From Himantopus leucocephalus (taxonomy: Eukaryota; Chordata; Aves; Charadriiformes; Recurvirostridae), in contig RSEF01000021.1 in NCBI GenBank assembly GCA_003993805.1, positions 1,797,493 to 1,861,492 on the forward strand: a stretch of DNA of 64,000 nt, in the 5' to 3' direction. Under the pieces are notes generated by a model. The model was not told the origin of the DNA, did no database searches, and saw only the letters and a list, made by a program, of their open reading frames with translations. The position numbers and the translations under genes are program-made. This document shows, in pieces, positions 1-13,600 of this stretch (its first letter is position 1; every line of letters begins with the position of its first letter).

Positions 1-118
1 ACCAGGCAGGACTCCCAAATTTTTACACTGCTTTTCTCTAAGACCTGTAGAACTGAAGGAGCGGCTCTCGCGGGCGGGTTGCGCCCCGCGGCAGCTCCCT
101 GCGGGCGGCGGAACGCAC

Positions 119-737
119 CTTCGAACCATTTCTTGTCGTCCTCCCTGTCCTCCGCCAGGATGTTTTCGTTCAGGTTGTGGATGAGATCCGCCAGCAGCTT
201 CTGCCTCCTGGGGCCCCGCTCGTCGGAGAGCAGCTTCCGCGCCGCCTCCACCACGGCACCGCTCCGGCTGCAGAAGGCGGCCAAGAACCGCTCGATGTCG
301 CCGGCACCTGCGGTTCGGGCGGGCTGAGGGGACGCGGCCGGGCCCGGGCGCTGCGCCCCCTCACCCTCCACCGCCACACCGGCAGCCCCCGCCCGCCTCC
401 GGCCCGGCCCCGCCGCACTCACAGCCCCGCCAGGTCTCTCCGGGCCCCAGCAGCACCAGCTCCGTCTGCGGCGGCAGCGCGCGGAAGTAGCTCTCGGTCA
501 GCTCCGTCCCGTCCTCGTAGAGGCAGAGCCGGCTGCCTGCCAAGGGAACCTGCCCGCCCCGGGCGGGTGAGCGACCGGCCGCCACCGCGCCGCCGGTCCC
601 TCTCCGCGGCCCCCGGCCCGCACCTGCAGCAGCCGGCAGCCCTTCCGCAGCAGCCCGCGCAGGCTCCCGGCCGCCACCCCGAACTTCTGCGGGCCGCCGC
701 ACCCGCGCAGCCGGAAGGGCCGCGGCGCCTCCGCCAT
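119..737 (-). CDS. DFFB: DFFB, DNA fragmentation factor 40 kDa subunit (caspase-activated DNase), 5' coding exons only
   Basis: Three coding exons read on the minus strand: 737-624 (38 codons from the ATG), 549-423 and 307-119, each with GT/AG borders and consistent phase. They give 143 residues plus one base; the rest, including the nuclease domain, lies beyond the left edge. Residues about 8-80 form the CIDE-N domain, shown by KFGVA, LRKGCRLLQ and the very conserved SRLCLYEDGTELTE and ELVLLGPGETW stretches. Exon 3 continues with the helical linker (DIERFLAAF, RRQKLLADLIHNL, DDKKWFEG). In the known family, DFFB is the nuclease that cuts chromatin between nucleosomes in apoptosis; it is held inactive by the chaperone-inhibitor DFFA through CIDE-CIDE contact until caspase-3 cleaves DFFA. 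The start at 737 is chosen because the reading frame opens there in the CpG island and aligns with the family N-terminus. The gene is divergent from CEP104, with which it shares a promoter. Confidence 0.96.
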
Positions 738-861
738 GGCCCCGGCCGCCCTCCCGCCGCTCTGCCGCCGGGACGCGCATGCGCCGCGGGGGCGGCTGGG
801 GCGGGCGCGCATGCGCGGCGGCGGGCGCGGCGTTGCCATGAGACCCGGCGATGGGGCCGCA
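738..861. promoter_or_regulatory. Bidirectional CpG-island promoter of DFFB and CEP104 with two NRF1-type palindromes and an RFX half-site
   Basis: The region between the DFFB start codon and the probable CEP104 first-exon donor is very CpG-rich and has no TATA box. Two copies of the palindrome gcgcatgcgc, the core of the NRF1 site, lie at 775-784 and 807-816, exactly 32 bp apart. At 832-837 gttgcc followed by atgagac forms an RFX half-site with a poor second arm. A plausible CEP104 non-coding exon 1 ends at 861 before gtgagg, joining the exon that starts at 1594. The transcription start sites themselves are inferred. Confidence 0.7.
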
Positions 862-1645
862 GTGAGGCAAGTGGCGCCGGGCCCGGCGCTCCCCCCTCGT
901 CTCCCTTCATCTCCCCTCCGCCCGGGCGGGCCTCCCCCGAGGGCCTCGCCGGGCCGCCGCTGTCTAGGGCGGCTCTGTCCGCGGCCTGGCCGTTCCCCCG
1001 AGCCAGCGCCGTGACCCCTCCGGGGCCTGCGGGGCGCCGCCGCGGCCTGCTGACGCCTCCCGCGGCGAAGCGGCCGGGCCCGGGCCCGGGGGAGGAGGGA
1101 GGGCGCCGAAATTAGTGCCATAATATACCGCTACGGCACGGGGAGGGGGGGTAGCGGTGGTCTTTGGCTGGCGCTCGTCCTGCCCGTCCTTGTCCCTGCC
1201 AGCAGCCTGGGTGCGTGCGGATCTGTGGAAAGGTGCTAGATAGATTTTGGCGAAATTCACCCTGTTCTTGATTGTTTGGTTTTTTCCTTCGGCTCAGGCA
1301 CACAGAGGAGGGTACAGGTTGCTCCGGTGTGTGTTTTGGCACTCAAATGGTTTCAAGCCCTGTCTTGGAGTAGCAGATTTAATTGGGTTTATTGGCAACT
1401 GCTATACAAGTTAGCTAAACCCTCATTTCACTCAGTACAAATAAAATGCTCAGCATGAGAACATGGTGTGGTTTATGTTGCCAGCATTAATTAAAGAAAA
1501 TTTAGATTTGTAGTCGTCATCTAGTGACTTCATAGACCATAGGATTTAATTCTTTGACTGTAGTGTTTCAGCATTCTTCTGTTGTCCTTCCAGGGATAAG
1601 CTGAAGCTTGAAACATCATTGCTTTGACTACCTCACTTCTGCAGG

Positions 1646-4600
1646 ATGCCACACAAGATCGGTTTTGTAGTTGTTAGTTCCTCGGGACACGAAGATGGCT
1701 TCAGCGCCAAAGAGCTGATGGTTCATGCCCCAACAGTGAATGGATGGCGATCACCCAGGTACTGCGAGGGGGAGGAATGCGCACAGTTCTCAAACACTGA
1801 GTGTAAAATGAGCGGGAGATGTACCATGCATGGTCAGAGGAGTTTACAGCATCCCAGACCAAACTGATTACAAAACTCAAAAAGTTACTTTAATCCCGTG
1901 GAATCCTTATCCTGGTGGAAAAAAGCACCTTGATTACCACCTAAAGGCATCACATTGCATTTAAATAAAGTCCTTTAAAAAGAAAAAAAGAGAACTATTT
2001 TTGTTCTTGTCAGTTTTCCTGGAGTTTGCAACTGCTTTGGCTTAGTATTAGAAATCCAGTCTTCTCAGCACATCCTCTAGGTATGTATGGGGCACTTTAA
2101 CATACGCATGCATGCGATGGAGAGAAGAATGTTTCTCCTCTTCTGTTTGGTTTCTTTTTACAATATGTGTAATGCTGAATTAAACTATAATAATTTTGGA
2201 AAGTTTCATAATTAAATGTTACTCAAGCTGGAAGTGAAATCATCTTTAAAAAGATGATTCAGAAATTGTGTATGTTTTCAGACTCTGTCAGTATCCACAG
2301 GAAATTGTTCTGCAGTTGGTGGAGAGATGTCGAATACGAAAACTGCAGTTGCTTGCTCACCAATACATGATTTCCAGCAAAATTGAGTTCTACATCAGTG
2401 AAAGCTTGCCTGAATACTTTTCTCCTTATCAGTCAGAGAGGTTTCACAGACTAGGGTAAGTCAAAAAGCTCTAAATGGTTTTATTACCTTAATCAGGAAG
2501 GCTTCAGGAGGAAATAATACTCATTATGCTTTGCATGCAACACTGATACGCTGTGCTGCAAGCGGTAAAGAGATTCCGTACTTGCTTAGGTCTGTAACAA
2601 AGCTGGAGACGTAGGTGTAAGAGGCGCGATGCAGATGAACACTCTTGTCAGATGACAGCATGCATTGTTTCAGTTATGAGGGAGCTTTAAACCTTATCAA
2701 AGTACTAACCTGAGGAGAAAAAATACAGCAATGTATTTGACGTTTTCCCTGCTTACTTGTTACCTTTTCCTTCTCAGTTATGTCCCTCTCTCGGACAATG
2801 AAAAGACTGATTTTAAAGCACGAGAGTTAAAATCTGTGTATATGGATGCAGTTGGCCAGTACCTGAAGCTGATTTTCCATAAAAATTATGTCAATAAATA
2901 CAACTTATATGGTCAGGTAAGCTGACTTAAGAGTCTTTACTTGGTAAGCTAGATGAAGTTTCAGTAGTACAGAACAGGCAGAGAAATCTGCTCCCTTGAT
3001 TTGTAGAAGCTAAAAATGTTGATTGAAAAGTCCTGGGTTTATTTTTGGTTTCTTTTGAAACAGAAAATACAAATAAGACCTTATAAATGACTTGCAGTCA
3101 TGACCAAGTGCATGCAAATTATCCAGAACAAACCAGTCAAGTGCACATTCTCTTACTGCCTTTCATTCTGAGTGTTAGACTGCACAGCAGGCTCTGTGCT
3201 GAAGACAAAGTACTTCCTCTGAGAACAGCTTTGTGGTCACTCAAAAGCCACTTTTGGTCTTTTGGATCTGATGTGGCATTAAGCGGAGGCGTTGTACAGC
3301 CATCCTGATACAGGAAAAGCAAATATCTGCCTCCATTCTGCAGTGACTCTTTTCACTTCCATCCCAGACCAGAAGGGGAACAACTGATGACTGTGCAATG
3401 TGGTCTGTAGATTTGGTAATAAATTTTTAACGAAGCATGAAGTACATTTAGCACTTAGTGCTTTTCTTTGCTTCCATACCATACTGGAGACCACAGGCCC
3501 TATTTTTTTTTGTACAGTTTTTTGTTCCATTTTTTTTGTTTCAGTTTTTGTAAGATATGGAAAAAGTGATGACCTTATGCATTTACATTTTCTTTAAATC
3601 TATCCCAGGTTGCCCTAGTAGCTGTAAATATTATTGGAGATCCAGCAGACTACAGTAATGACAGCAATAATACTGTAAGTGCAAAGCATCCCTGTCTTTT
3701 TACTGTTGCTCCATGTGTTCAGTTACAGTGTTCTTGGGGTAATGGAGTGCATCTTTCTTTTGCTAGTTTTGTGCTGTAGAAGAGCTGCCATGTATTGATT
3801 TTTATTTTTTTTTAATGTTATTTTGAAGCAAGAAAGCTCTCAAAAATTGAGCCTAATTTGTGGACACAAAAAAACCCCCAAAACATAATCAATTGGAACG
3901 TTTGTATTTTCAGCCTCTCCAAACTCTCTTGTTTCAATATGCCCCAAAACATAAGTATTATAAGCTGCATAGCGTATGTTGATTGTGGCAAGTCAGAGTA
4001 TCTGTCCTGAACACACACTTGATATTGATGAATGTGTATTAAGATTTCTTTTTTCTCCCTTACAAAGCCTTCCAGAGAGAAGCTGATAGACCAGTACTTA
4101 GGAATTAAATCAGATGACCCTGCCTTAGATGGAACTTACCTTGGGTAAGGATGTTCTTTTGCGTATACCCTGGCGAAACGTCTACTCAGTCTAAAGTAGT
4201 TCTCAGTCTCTATATTTTGCAAGTTCCCTGCTAGTAAAAAGAGAAGACATATGCTCAGCCTGGTCTATTTTGGATTAGCTGAAACTTTATTTTATCCATT
4301 TTTTATCTTCAGGAAACCTGACTCCATTTCACCTCTGGATGATTTGGCTTTTGACATGTACCAGGATCCAGAAGTTGCTCAGATAATACGTAGGCTGGAT
4401 GAGAAGAAGCGCGAAGCTGTCCATCATGAACGCTACGATTATGCCAAGAAACTCAAACAAGCTATTGCAGACTTGCAGAAGGTATTGGTGAAAGACTGTT
4501 TATCTCTTCAGCCAAACAGTGTTTCAGTGGTCCATCAGGGACCCTAGTGTTCGTGTGGAGTCGTAATGATTTCCAGTATATTTTCAAAATAGTTATTTTA

Positions 4601-7600
4601 AAATCTGATAGCTTGATTTAATAACTTGGCTGGAAATACTGAAACTTATACATATGTACAGTAATGTGATTTCAAGCTAGTTTGTTATACCATTTTCTAG
4701 GTAGGGGAACGACTTGGACGGTATGAGGTAGAGAAGCGCTATGCTGTAGAGAAAGAGGATTATGATCTTGCTAAAAAGAAGAAACAGCAAATGGAAGCGT
4801 ACCGCCTGAAGGTGTATCAGCAACTGGAGCTCCACGACCTTCTGGATGCAGAGCTGATGGTGGGTACTGTTATTCCTAATTCAAGAGGCTTTATCATGCA
4901 GTTGTCGTAAATAGAAATGGCAGAGCAACCAAAATAAATTCAGGGAATAAGAGTTGTTACACAGGTATTTTATCACAATTACATACGGATTTTAAGTTTT
5001 CTGTTTGGATTATGGATTTCACCACCCAAAGACTTGCATGTGGCACTTTGTCAACATGCTTATTTCCCCATAAATTACATTACACTAAACTGTTAAGGTC
5101 TTAAGCAAATGACATTAGAATCCTGAATGTTTTGCATAATTTTAGGGCTACCTGATGCAGGTTCATAGGGTACTTTCTCGTATTTTGAAGGGGTGTGACA
5201 GGCTTATGTTGGCATCATGGCTAACCATACAGAATTAATGTGATAAAATACAGTTTTGTATTGTTCTCAGAACGGGAAGGTTTATAGTCTCTCCGCACAC
5301 ACATCCACACAGAATTATTTTTCTATTGTTTCATAAAGCTGCATCCAGTGGAAATGATTACACGTCTGTAAATGAGACCTTACATTTACTTGGAAGCAGC
5401 AGAACCTTGTTGACTGTCAGAGTTCTAGCTGTGTTAGCTGTGATTTTAGTACATTGTTAGCCTTGCTTTACAAAATCTTCTTCACTTTCTCAGGTTCGAA
5501 AACCATCTGAATTGCCTTTGCAGTCTATGATTTATACTGACAATCCTCAGTGCACAAAAGCTACAGATTCACCTCCTTATGAGCACACAGAACCGCAAAA
5601 AGGAGAACCGTGGAAAGCAAAGCCTTCGCTGGAAGAAAAGTCAGCAGATCCCACTTCTGCTGAGCCCATTGTTCCCCGTCAGTCCCCTCCTCCAGTGACT
5701 CATCCCACAACCTCCAGGGAAGAGTTTCTCAAAGAAAATGTGAGTAGTGTACCTCTGTTACTGCAGAAATCTATCACAGCAAATGATCTTGTATTCGACC
5801 TTCCAAAACAACAAGGTCTTCTGCAGTTATTCTTCTAGCTTGTATAGTATCTGAAATTGACTGTGTTGCTGAGCAGTGCCCATCTAATAATTGGCATTGG
5901 TATTTCCTAAATTTCGTTGGAAGCTTTTACAAATGTTCATTAAGATTGATGCAAAAGGGGATTATACCTGATTTATAGATACTTGATTGGAAGCAAATAG
6001 ACATTAAATGACTAATTGGGGGTCACATAGCCATTATAGTGGAAGCCAAATTCTGCTTGCTCTATTAGTGGCTTAATACATCTCCTTAGAGATCACGTTG
6101 GATGAATCTGCAACAGCGCAAGGGAATTTGTTGGAATGTGGTTGTAGGGTAAGAGTTGGTTTCACGTCTAAAGAGAGGAAGAAAATCATGGTATCTAGTT
6201 AGCTTGATCTTTAGGTTTTGGCTAATCTAAGGAAGACATTCATTGACACTAATAGCAGTAGTATTCTCTCTTAACAGGATATTGACATAAAATAATTTAA
6301 CAAATAAAGCTTTATGACTTACTGGCTTCCTATCAACAGGTGATTTCTTTTGTAGATGTGTGCTCTTCCACAAAAGGCATTTTGTGTGTGTTTGATTGTA
6401 TTCTATAGACAAGAAATAAGTTTTATTCACAGGCACTGATTCCATTTCTTCATGATGTTATTATAGGAACTTCAACATCTGTACTTAATTGTAAAGTGAT
6501 ACTGCTTTGACAGGAGGGAAAAATGCATTGAGGTGAATCCAATTAATGATGAAACATCTTCACATTTAAGTCGTTTCTAAAATGACAAATATTATCTTCT
6601 CTGTTAGGTTGACTTCTTACCTTATGATGAGAGACCTCTTCCAGCTATCTGCAAACAGCCTGATGAAGCAGTTGCATACCTTGAGCCACAGATGGCTGCA
6701 GAGGATATCAGTGATACTCCAAGAAGTGGCATTACTGGGGAACCAGAACCATTGACTGAGAAGTCACTGAGGGAGGCCAGCCCTGCTATTGAAGTTTTTG
6801 GAGAAGCTTTGGTAAAGAACAACAAAATAAACACAGATCATTGTGGTCTGTGTTGAGTTGACTTCATATGCACTCTGTCAACAAAGACTTACTGATATGA
6901 TTCTTACGTGTTCAGAGCTGTTAAAAATCTGAGATTAAAATTCGACCTTGGATATATGGGTGCCTATTTTCAATGTTTAAATGATGCTGTAGCTTTTACG
7001 ATTAATTACTTGATGAGCTATTAAGCAGATAGTGTCCAGTAGACTGCTTTAGTGTACACACCCTACCAGAATACCCATAACTTGCCACTGTGAATGGTCT
7101 GTTGTAGGGAGAGGAACCATTGCTGTGTCTGAAATGGTTCCTTGAGCCTGACTTGTTAATCCATTTTACTCATTGTTTTTGAAAAATATGTGCCGAAACA
7201 CCTCTTTTGATAAATGCCAGGTTCCTGTAGGAAACACCTAGGGATTTCATGCATCAGTTCATGTGTTCTTTTGAGGCTGTTTCTGTATATAAATGTTGAA
7301 TAAATAGTGAAGTATCAGTATAGACGTTTTAAGAGATAAACTTGTTCTGTGTTCAGGTTTCAGGAGCATATTCCAAAACTTGGTCATACCGAGAAGATGC
7401 GTTGCTAGCTGTATATAAGAAGCTGATGGAAATGTCAGTAAACACTCCAAAGGATGATTTAAAGAACATGCTGAGGGCTGCCATTTTTCTTGTAAGAAGA
7501 GCCATCAAAGACATAGTGTCTTCAGTAAGTTGTGTTATGCTTGATAAGAAATGCTCCAGTAGCAGCCAAAATTGTAGAACCATGTGGTTAAGATACTTTG

Positions 7601-10600
7601 AACAAATGGTTTGTAAAACTTAAGTTTTTTTTCTTTTTTGAAAAAAACAACCAAACCAAACTAAACTCAAAACCCTAAAACAACTGGAATGTCAGCTCTT
7701 AGTTAGGATCAAGGACTGGGCAATGTCTGGCATTCAGCAGCATGGAAAATTCTGTCCTGGGCTGAGTAATGAGCTTAAGAAACAACTGGTGATGAAGTAG
7801 TGGGTAGTGCGGTTGGGCCCTTTGTTTTTTTTTGGTTTGGTTTTTTGTAAAGTTGAAGTACAGCCATGATGTAACTTTTAGTTTCCAACTTGAGAGACTA
7901 CCGTTAGCCTAGGAGGCTTAGGCTTCAAATATGCCTTAAACAAGAAGAAAAGAAAACAATCAAGAGCTGTGTTACTCTTCATAAAACAAATTCTGAAGCC
8001 TTTCACCTGAGCCCTAGCAACGGGTTTTCTGGAAGAGAGATATCTGAAGTAGCTTCCATTAAGAGTGTTACTGTAATTCTAGGTTCCTGCTGCTGCTGTT
8101 CTTTAGAACTACAGAAAAGATTTTACAATGTTATGTGAAAACAGATATCTATGTGGTATTTTTACTCAGTGCTTCCTTTTTCTTTTTGACTTAGGTTTTT
8201 CAAGCTTCCCTGAAACTTTTAAAAATGATCATTACACAATATATACCAAAACATAAACTAGGAAAACTAGAAACTTCTCACTGTGTGGAAAAAACGCTTC
8301 CAAATTTGCTTTCTAGGACAGGAGACTCTTCATCCCGTCTTCGTCTTGTGGCTTCTAACTTTATTCAGGTAGGTGTTTCTCTTCAAGTTACAGTTTGATT
8401 TGCATCAGGGATGTCACAGAGCTTACAGGTGGATAATATCTAATCAGGCTTGATTTCAAGTCCAGAGTTCGCTGCTGTAAAGGATTATGCCTTATATGGG
8501 AGGCAAATCGGTAGCACCAACTTAATATCTTTGCAGTGTTTTTTCTAGCAGTGTATTGTCACCTTTGTGGGGACACTGTGGGGAGATAGAAGCTGCTGCA
8601 GATGCAGGGTGTAACTCTTGTATTTGTCTTCTTAGTTGCAAGTGATCTACAGAGATGAGAGCAAGAAGGTACAGCATACTCCTTGGACTGTGTTGCGATT
8701 TGATTGCGTTTTTGACAGTCAACTTTTGAAAATCAACTTAGCAAAAGCATAAAAAAGATGCCCATTTTAAAAGGCACAGTCCATTCCTTGCTCAATGCTG
8801 ACAAAGAGCAGTGGTGAATAGCTGCTAGAGGAGTACAGGCTCTATTTTCCAGTAGAATTTAGATGAAAGAACAGTAGTTCTGTGTGGAAATGTGTTAATT
8901 CAGTCCCTGGAGTGGCGTGGAGTGAGTCACTGGCTCTGGGTTATTTATCCTTGCTTGCAACCACACATGGAGGGAAAAGACTTTTGCTGTAGACGTAACT
9001 AAAATTTTAGCAGCGTTACTGTGTGAAGTGGTCTGGTGTGTCACTGGAACCCCAAAGGTGACAGGTTACTTATTACTACTGCTTGGCTTATTTATAATAG
9101 GTTTTGTATTGAATGAGAAAGGAAATGAGAACAAGGTTACAAATGTATTTTCGTAGGCAGGACATGGCCTGCAGGGAAGGAAAATGTGTTTCTTTTGTAT
9201 CGGTGCTAACAGATGATACACTGCCTGAATAAGCAGTTCTCCAGGGAAGGTGCCCTGTATTTCTGGAAATAGGTGTCCCCCAATCAGCCCAGCCAGCCCA
9301 GTGACATCTGCATCTGACACTCAGGAAGAGGGACTGTCGGACATCATCATCTGCTTGAGTGTCTGTCTGCTGACAGGAACGGGGAGGAGGGCTGCTTTTG
9401 GTTATTAAACATTCTGCTACCCACAAAGAAATAAACGTTGAACTTTGAATAACAGCAGAATTTAGCCCTTAAGGTTCTTTGCAAAATAGAATGAGAAATT
9501 CTAAGGTGGCATATGTCTCATGAAGCATTTTTGAAATCGATCTTGATGCAATGTCAAGACTTTGTATCCTTTGTGACACTTCTCATCAATCTCCTCCTCA
9601 TATAGTTCAGTGTGAGATGGAGTTCTCGAAATTTTTCTTACAGTCCAGTTCTATAACTCACCTGAGTATGTCTAAGATTTTATCTGTTTTTCAGTAACTT
9701 TCTCTCTGATGCCAAAAGCAAGGCCAAACATCTGCATAATCTTCTCCTTAAAGCCTTTGCAAGCAACTTCTGGCTGCTAAAGTAACAAGTTAGCAGCTAC
9801 TTCTTATGGAAGGCTTATTTCATTTTACTGAACTTGTTATAAGTAACTTAGAATAACTCTACTTTGCAAAGACAGTTAATTTTCCTCATTTAGCATTCAT
9901 AAATGCACACTGACTCTCTATACATTTATAGGAAATGGCACGGTGGAGTGAAGTTAAACCTCTTCAGATTGTTCCAGTTCATTTGGTTCAACCATTAAAA
10001 CCGAACTCCCCAACACATCTGGCAATGAGTCAAGTGGAATTAGTGGAATGCCTCTTGAAAGACATGGGAACTGAAAACTCTGGGTTTACCATCGGCAACG
10101 TCATGAAGGTAGGAGTCTGAGTTTACAACACGTGAAGTTTTTTTTCGTTGCTCTTTTATTAGGGCTTGTCTGTCTGGTTTGGAGTGCTTGGCGAATTACT
10201 AGAGAGAATCTGTGAGCCTCTTGGAGGTGCAACACAACTCTGTGAGGAAGCAAGATGCCAATACAGAAAAAAAGAATCACTGGGTTAAAAAGCGTTTGGA
10301 AAATCCTGTCTGTGTGAAGATTTCTCCTACTGCAGTGAAATAATTAGGCTAATAACCAAGTCCTTAAAAAACACGTGGGGAAAAGAGAGGCATTATTTTT
10401 TTTATTTTGCAGTTTGCAACAGGAGCTTTGGAACACAGAGTTTATGAAGTTCGTGATGTAGCGTTGCGGATTATCTTTGATATGTACAGGAAGCATAAGG
10501 CTGCTATACTGGAATATCTTCCGCCTGATGATGCAAGCATTCGCAAGACTGTTCTCTATAAAACACTCTTTGATGGATTTACTAAAATAGATGGTAAACT

Positions 10601-13600
10601 TTCCGAAGCTGAAATAAGGGTATGTAATAAGATTGTAGAGCATATGTAGCTACTTTAAACATTGCATTCCACTGAGCAACATACTGATTTCACAGCTGTA
10701 TGAGACATTGAATGACACACATAGCAGAGTATCTTAAGGTGTGTCGTTAACATCACTTAGTGTAAAAAGCTGGTGTTCAGTTTATTCTATATGCTCACCC
10801 TTCCAAATAAAGCCTGCAAAGAGTACAGAGATGGTATTTCTGAAATAATACCCAATCATTTTGGAAAATGCACATGTACTGGTTTATGCTGGCTAGCCTT
10901 GGAAGCGGTGAGCACAGAGGAAATGGAAATGCTGTGTGTTTCTTTCAGGGTAGTACAGAGGAATTTGGGAGGAGGGAATTGTTTTAGTGTAACAGACCAA
11001 TCATTTAACCCAGCAGGATATTTCTTGTGCTGCATTGACCGTTTGTTCTACGCTGATGTGTTTTGCAATCTCTTCTGTATGACAGATGGTTCAAAAACTT
11101 TTGTAATTGAAAGAGTATTTCTTGACAGGCACAGAGAAAGGCAGCAACAGAAGAAGCAGAGAAACAGAAGAAGGAAGAAATAAAAGTTCTGCAAGGTCAG
11201 CTGGCAGCTCTAAAGGAGATACAAGCAGAAGTTCAAGCCGGAAAGGTTAGGGTGTTTTGGTTTTGATTTTTTTAGTCCTTTTTTTTTCCTCAGGTATCAC
11301 AGGCTTAGGTAATTAACATTACGGTTGTCTCATCATAAACTAAAAAAAAGGGGGGGAAAAAAGGGAGTGAGAGAGACTCCATGATATACGCTAACTGACT
11401 TTCATCCTCAGCAGTCCAGCTTAAAATCTGGGGAGTTGTTTTTCCTAACATAGTATAAAATTTGGATTCTTTTTTATAACAGCATTGTCTGTTGTATGGT
11501 AAATTTGGGAGTGTTTCTACAATTTCAAGTGTTTCTGTGTCAGCTAGCGTATAGGAATTGTACTGAGCGTGTCAAGGCCCTCCAGAAGCATGCTGTACTG
11601 CACTTCCATTAAGTTTTATATCTGAACCTTACAAAGGTAGTCGGGTACCCCAATGCCAGCAAGTAGGACTGTTTTCCATCCTCAGAAGATCGCTGCCTCA
11701 ATACCCAAGAGATTTGCTGTAGGACCAGAGGCACGAACGATGTAATGCATTGGCTCTGCTTCTAAGATTCTAATTCCAGAGAAAAACCAGGATATAATCT
11801 GTTCTCTTTCTCCCTGGTAAGCATCACTGTCATTAAGCAACTTTCTGACTTAAATTTCTTTGTTTAATAGGAGCAAGAATGTGATTTTCAGAAGCCAAAG
11901 TATCAAGGTAGGTAATTTCAAATAGTATTAAGAAATGTAGAGATATTTCAAGATGTCTTTGAAACACTGTAGATGCTTAATGGATTATTGAATTCTCTCA
12001 GTTAAAGACGTGCCAGAGTGCTTCAGACTGGCTGAGTCTCAATCTGCCATAGAAGTAACCATTATGTTCACGAAAGAAAATTTAGCATCAGATAACCAAT
12101 TAGTTTCTCAAAAGAAATGAGTATGTCTTGGCTTGAAAGCACCTTAGATTCCTCCCCAACCTGAGGCAGATCATCTACTACATGTAAAAATAATCACTAA
12201 AATATTTTACTGTTGTAGAGCACTAAAGCAATAGTTTCCCAACCGCCTACAGGTATGTGGGCTTTCAGTGCTTGTTTACCAACGTGGCAATGGTATGCTT
12301 CTGTTAAGTTTTTTTGCTGTTAAGATCTAGAGAAGCCGTGTTTCTAGGCATGCACAAAAACTAATTGTGATCTTGGTTTTAATAGTTCTCTTCTTACAGG
12401 TTACCAGGTAAATGAAAGCCCGCAGACTGCAGCAGCAGAGATTCCAGATGATCATTGCTCTGTTGCAAATTACTTGGATAAGTAAGTTAGATGAGCAGCT
12501 TCTAATCACCTTAAGCACTTAATATAACCTGCAAGCTAATCATGTTAGTAACATTTTTCCAGTAGATCAAAGCTAATACCTTCAGCATTTAAACAATGAA
12601 AAAGAAAATATTTTCTAATAGATTTGGAATTATCACCAGGCAATCCTAGATGTTGATTTTTAAAGTTTTTGGATAGTGTGACCTTGAACTTGTTTTCTGA
12701 GCAGTTGTTTGCGGGATAAGAAAGTGCCAGAGTTAAATGTTCAGCTGCCAGTATAAAATAAGGCAAAGATTTATTGTAGCTTTTATGTGTATTGTAGGAT
12801 AAGGTCATAGAGAAAGCTTTTGAAAATTCTGGAGCCATGAAAGCCAGTTTCAGTGAGATGTTCTCAGTGCTTTTGTGGAATTATGTCTTTCTGTATGAAC
12901 AAATGCTTTATAGTTGTATTTACCATAAATTATGTAATAGTACCTGTTCATGCCCTATCCTAAGGTCAGCACTATATAGGGAAAATAAGGTGTACCAAGA
13001 TGATAGCTGTTTTTCAGAATAGTTTCTAACAGAAGAAACGGGGTTCATCCATTTCACTCTGTGATGTTACTGATGTTTGTGGTTTTTTTCCTAGCTTATG
13101 TATTTTTTGTGGTGAAAGGGATGAATCTTTCACAGAGGAAGGATTAGATATCCATTACTGGAAACACTGCCCTATGTTGACCAGATGTGAGCACTGCAAA
13201 CAGGTAAGGCATAAACTTTCTAGAGATACTACAAGACATTAACTGTTGTGATTCTGGTTTTAAGGTGCTATAAGGTATTTAACGCTAATGTAGATGAATT
13301 CTGAACACTACTGGGCGATCTTTTGATCGCTTTTTTTTGAGTGCTTTTCAAAAAGAACAGCATTATATATTGTATTAATAACGGGATTAAAATTTCATTT
13401 TCCCTTTGTCATTTTGGAAAGTGAGATTTAAGTTCCAAAAATCACATAAGCAGTTTTTAAAATACTATCCTTATTTACTCAGTACGTAGAAATCTTCTTG
13501 GGTACCTCTTGCTCTGTTGCAGGTGGTGGAAATAGCAAGCCTGACAGAGCACTTGTTGACTGATTGTGATAAAAAGGACAGCTTTGGGAAATGTCCACGA

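Noticed and set aside
10773..11183. 136-codon open frame inside CEP104
   Set aside because: It is intron sequence running into the exon at 11129 and out of frame with CEP104.
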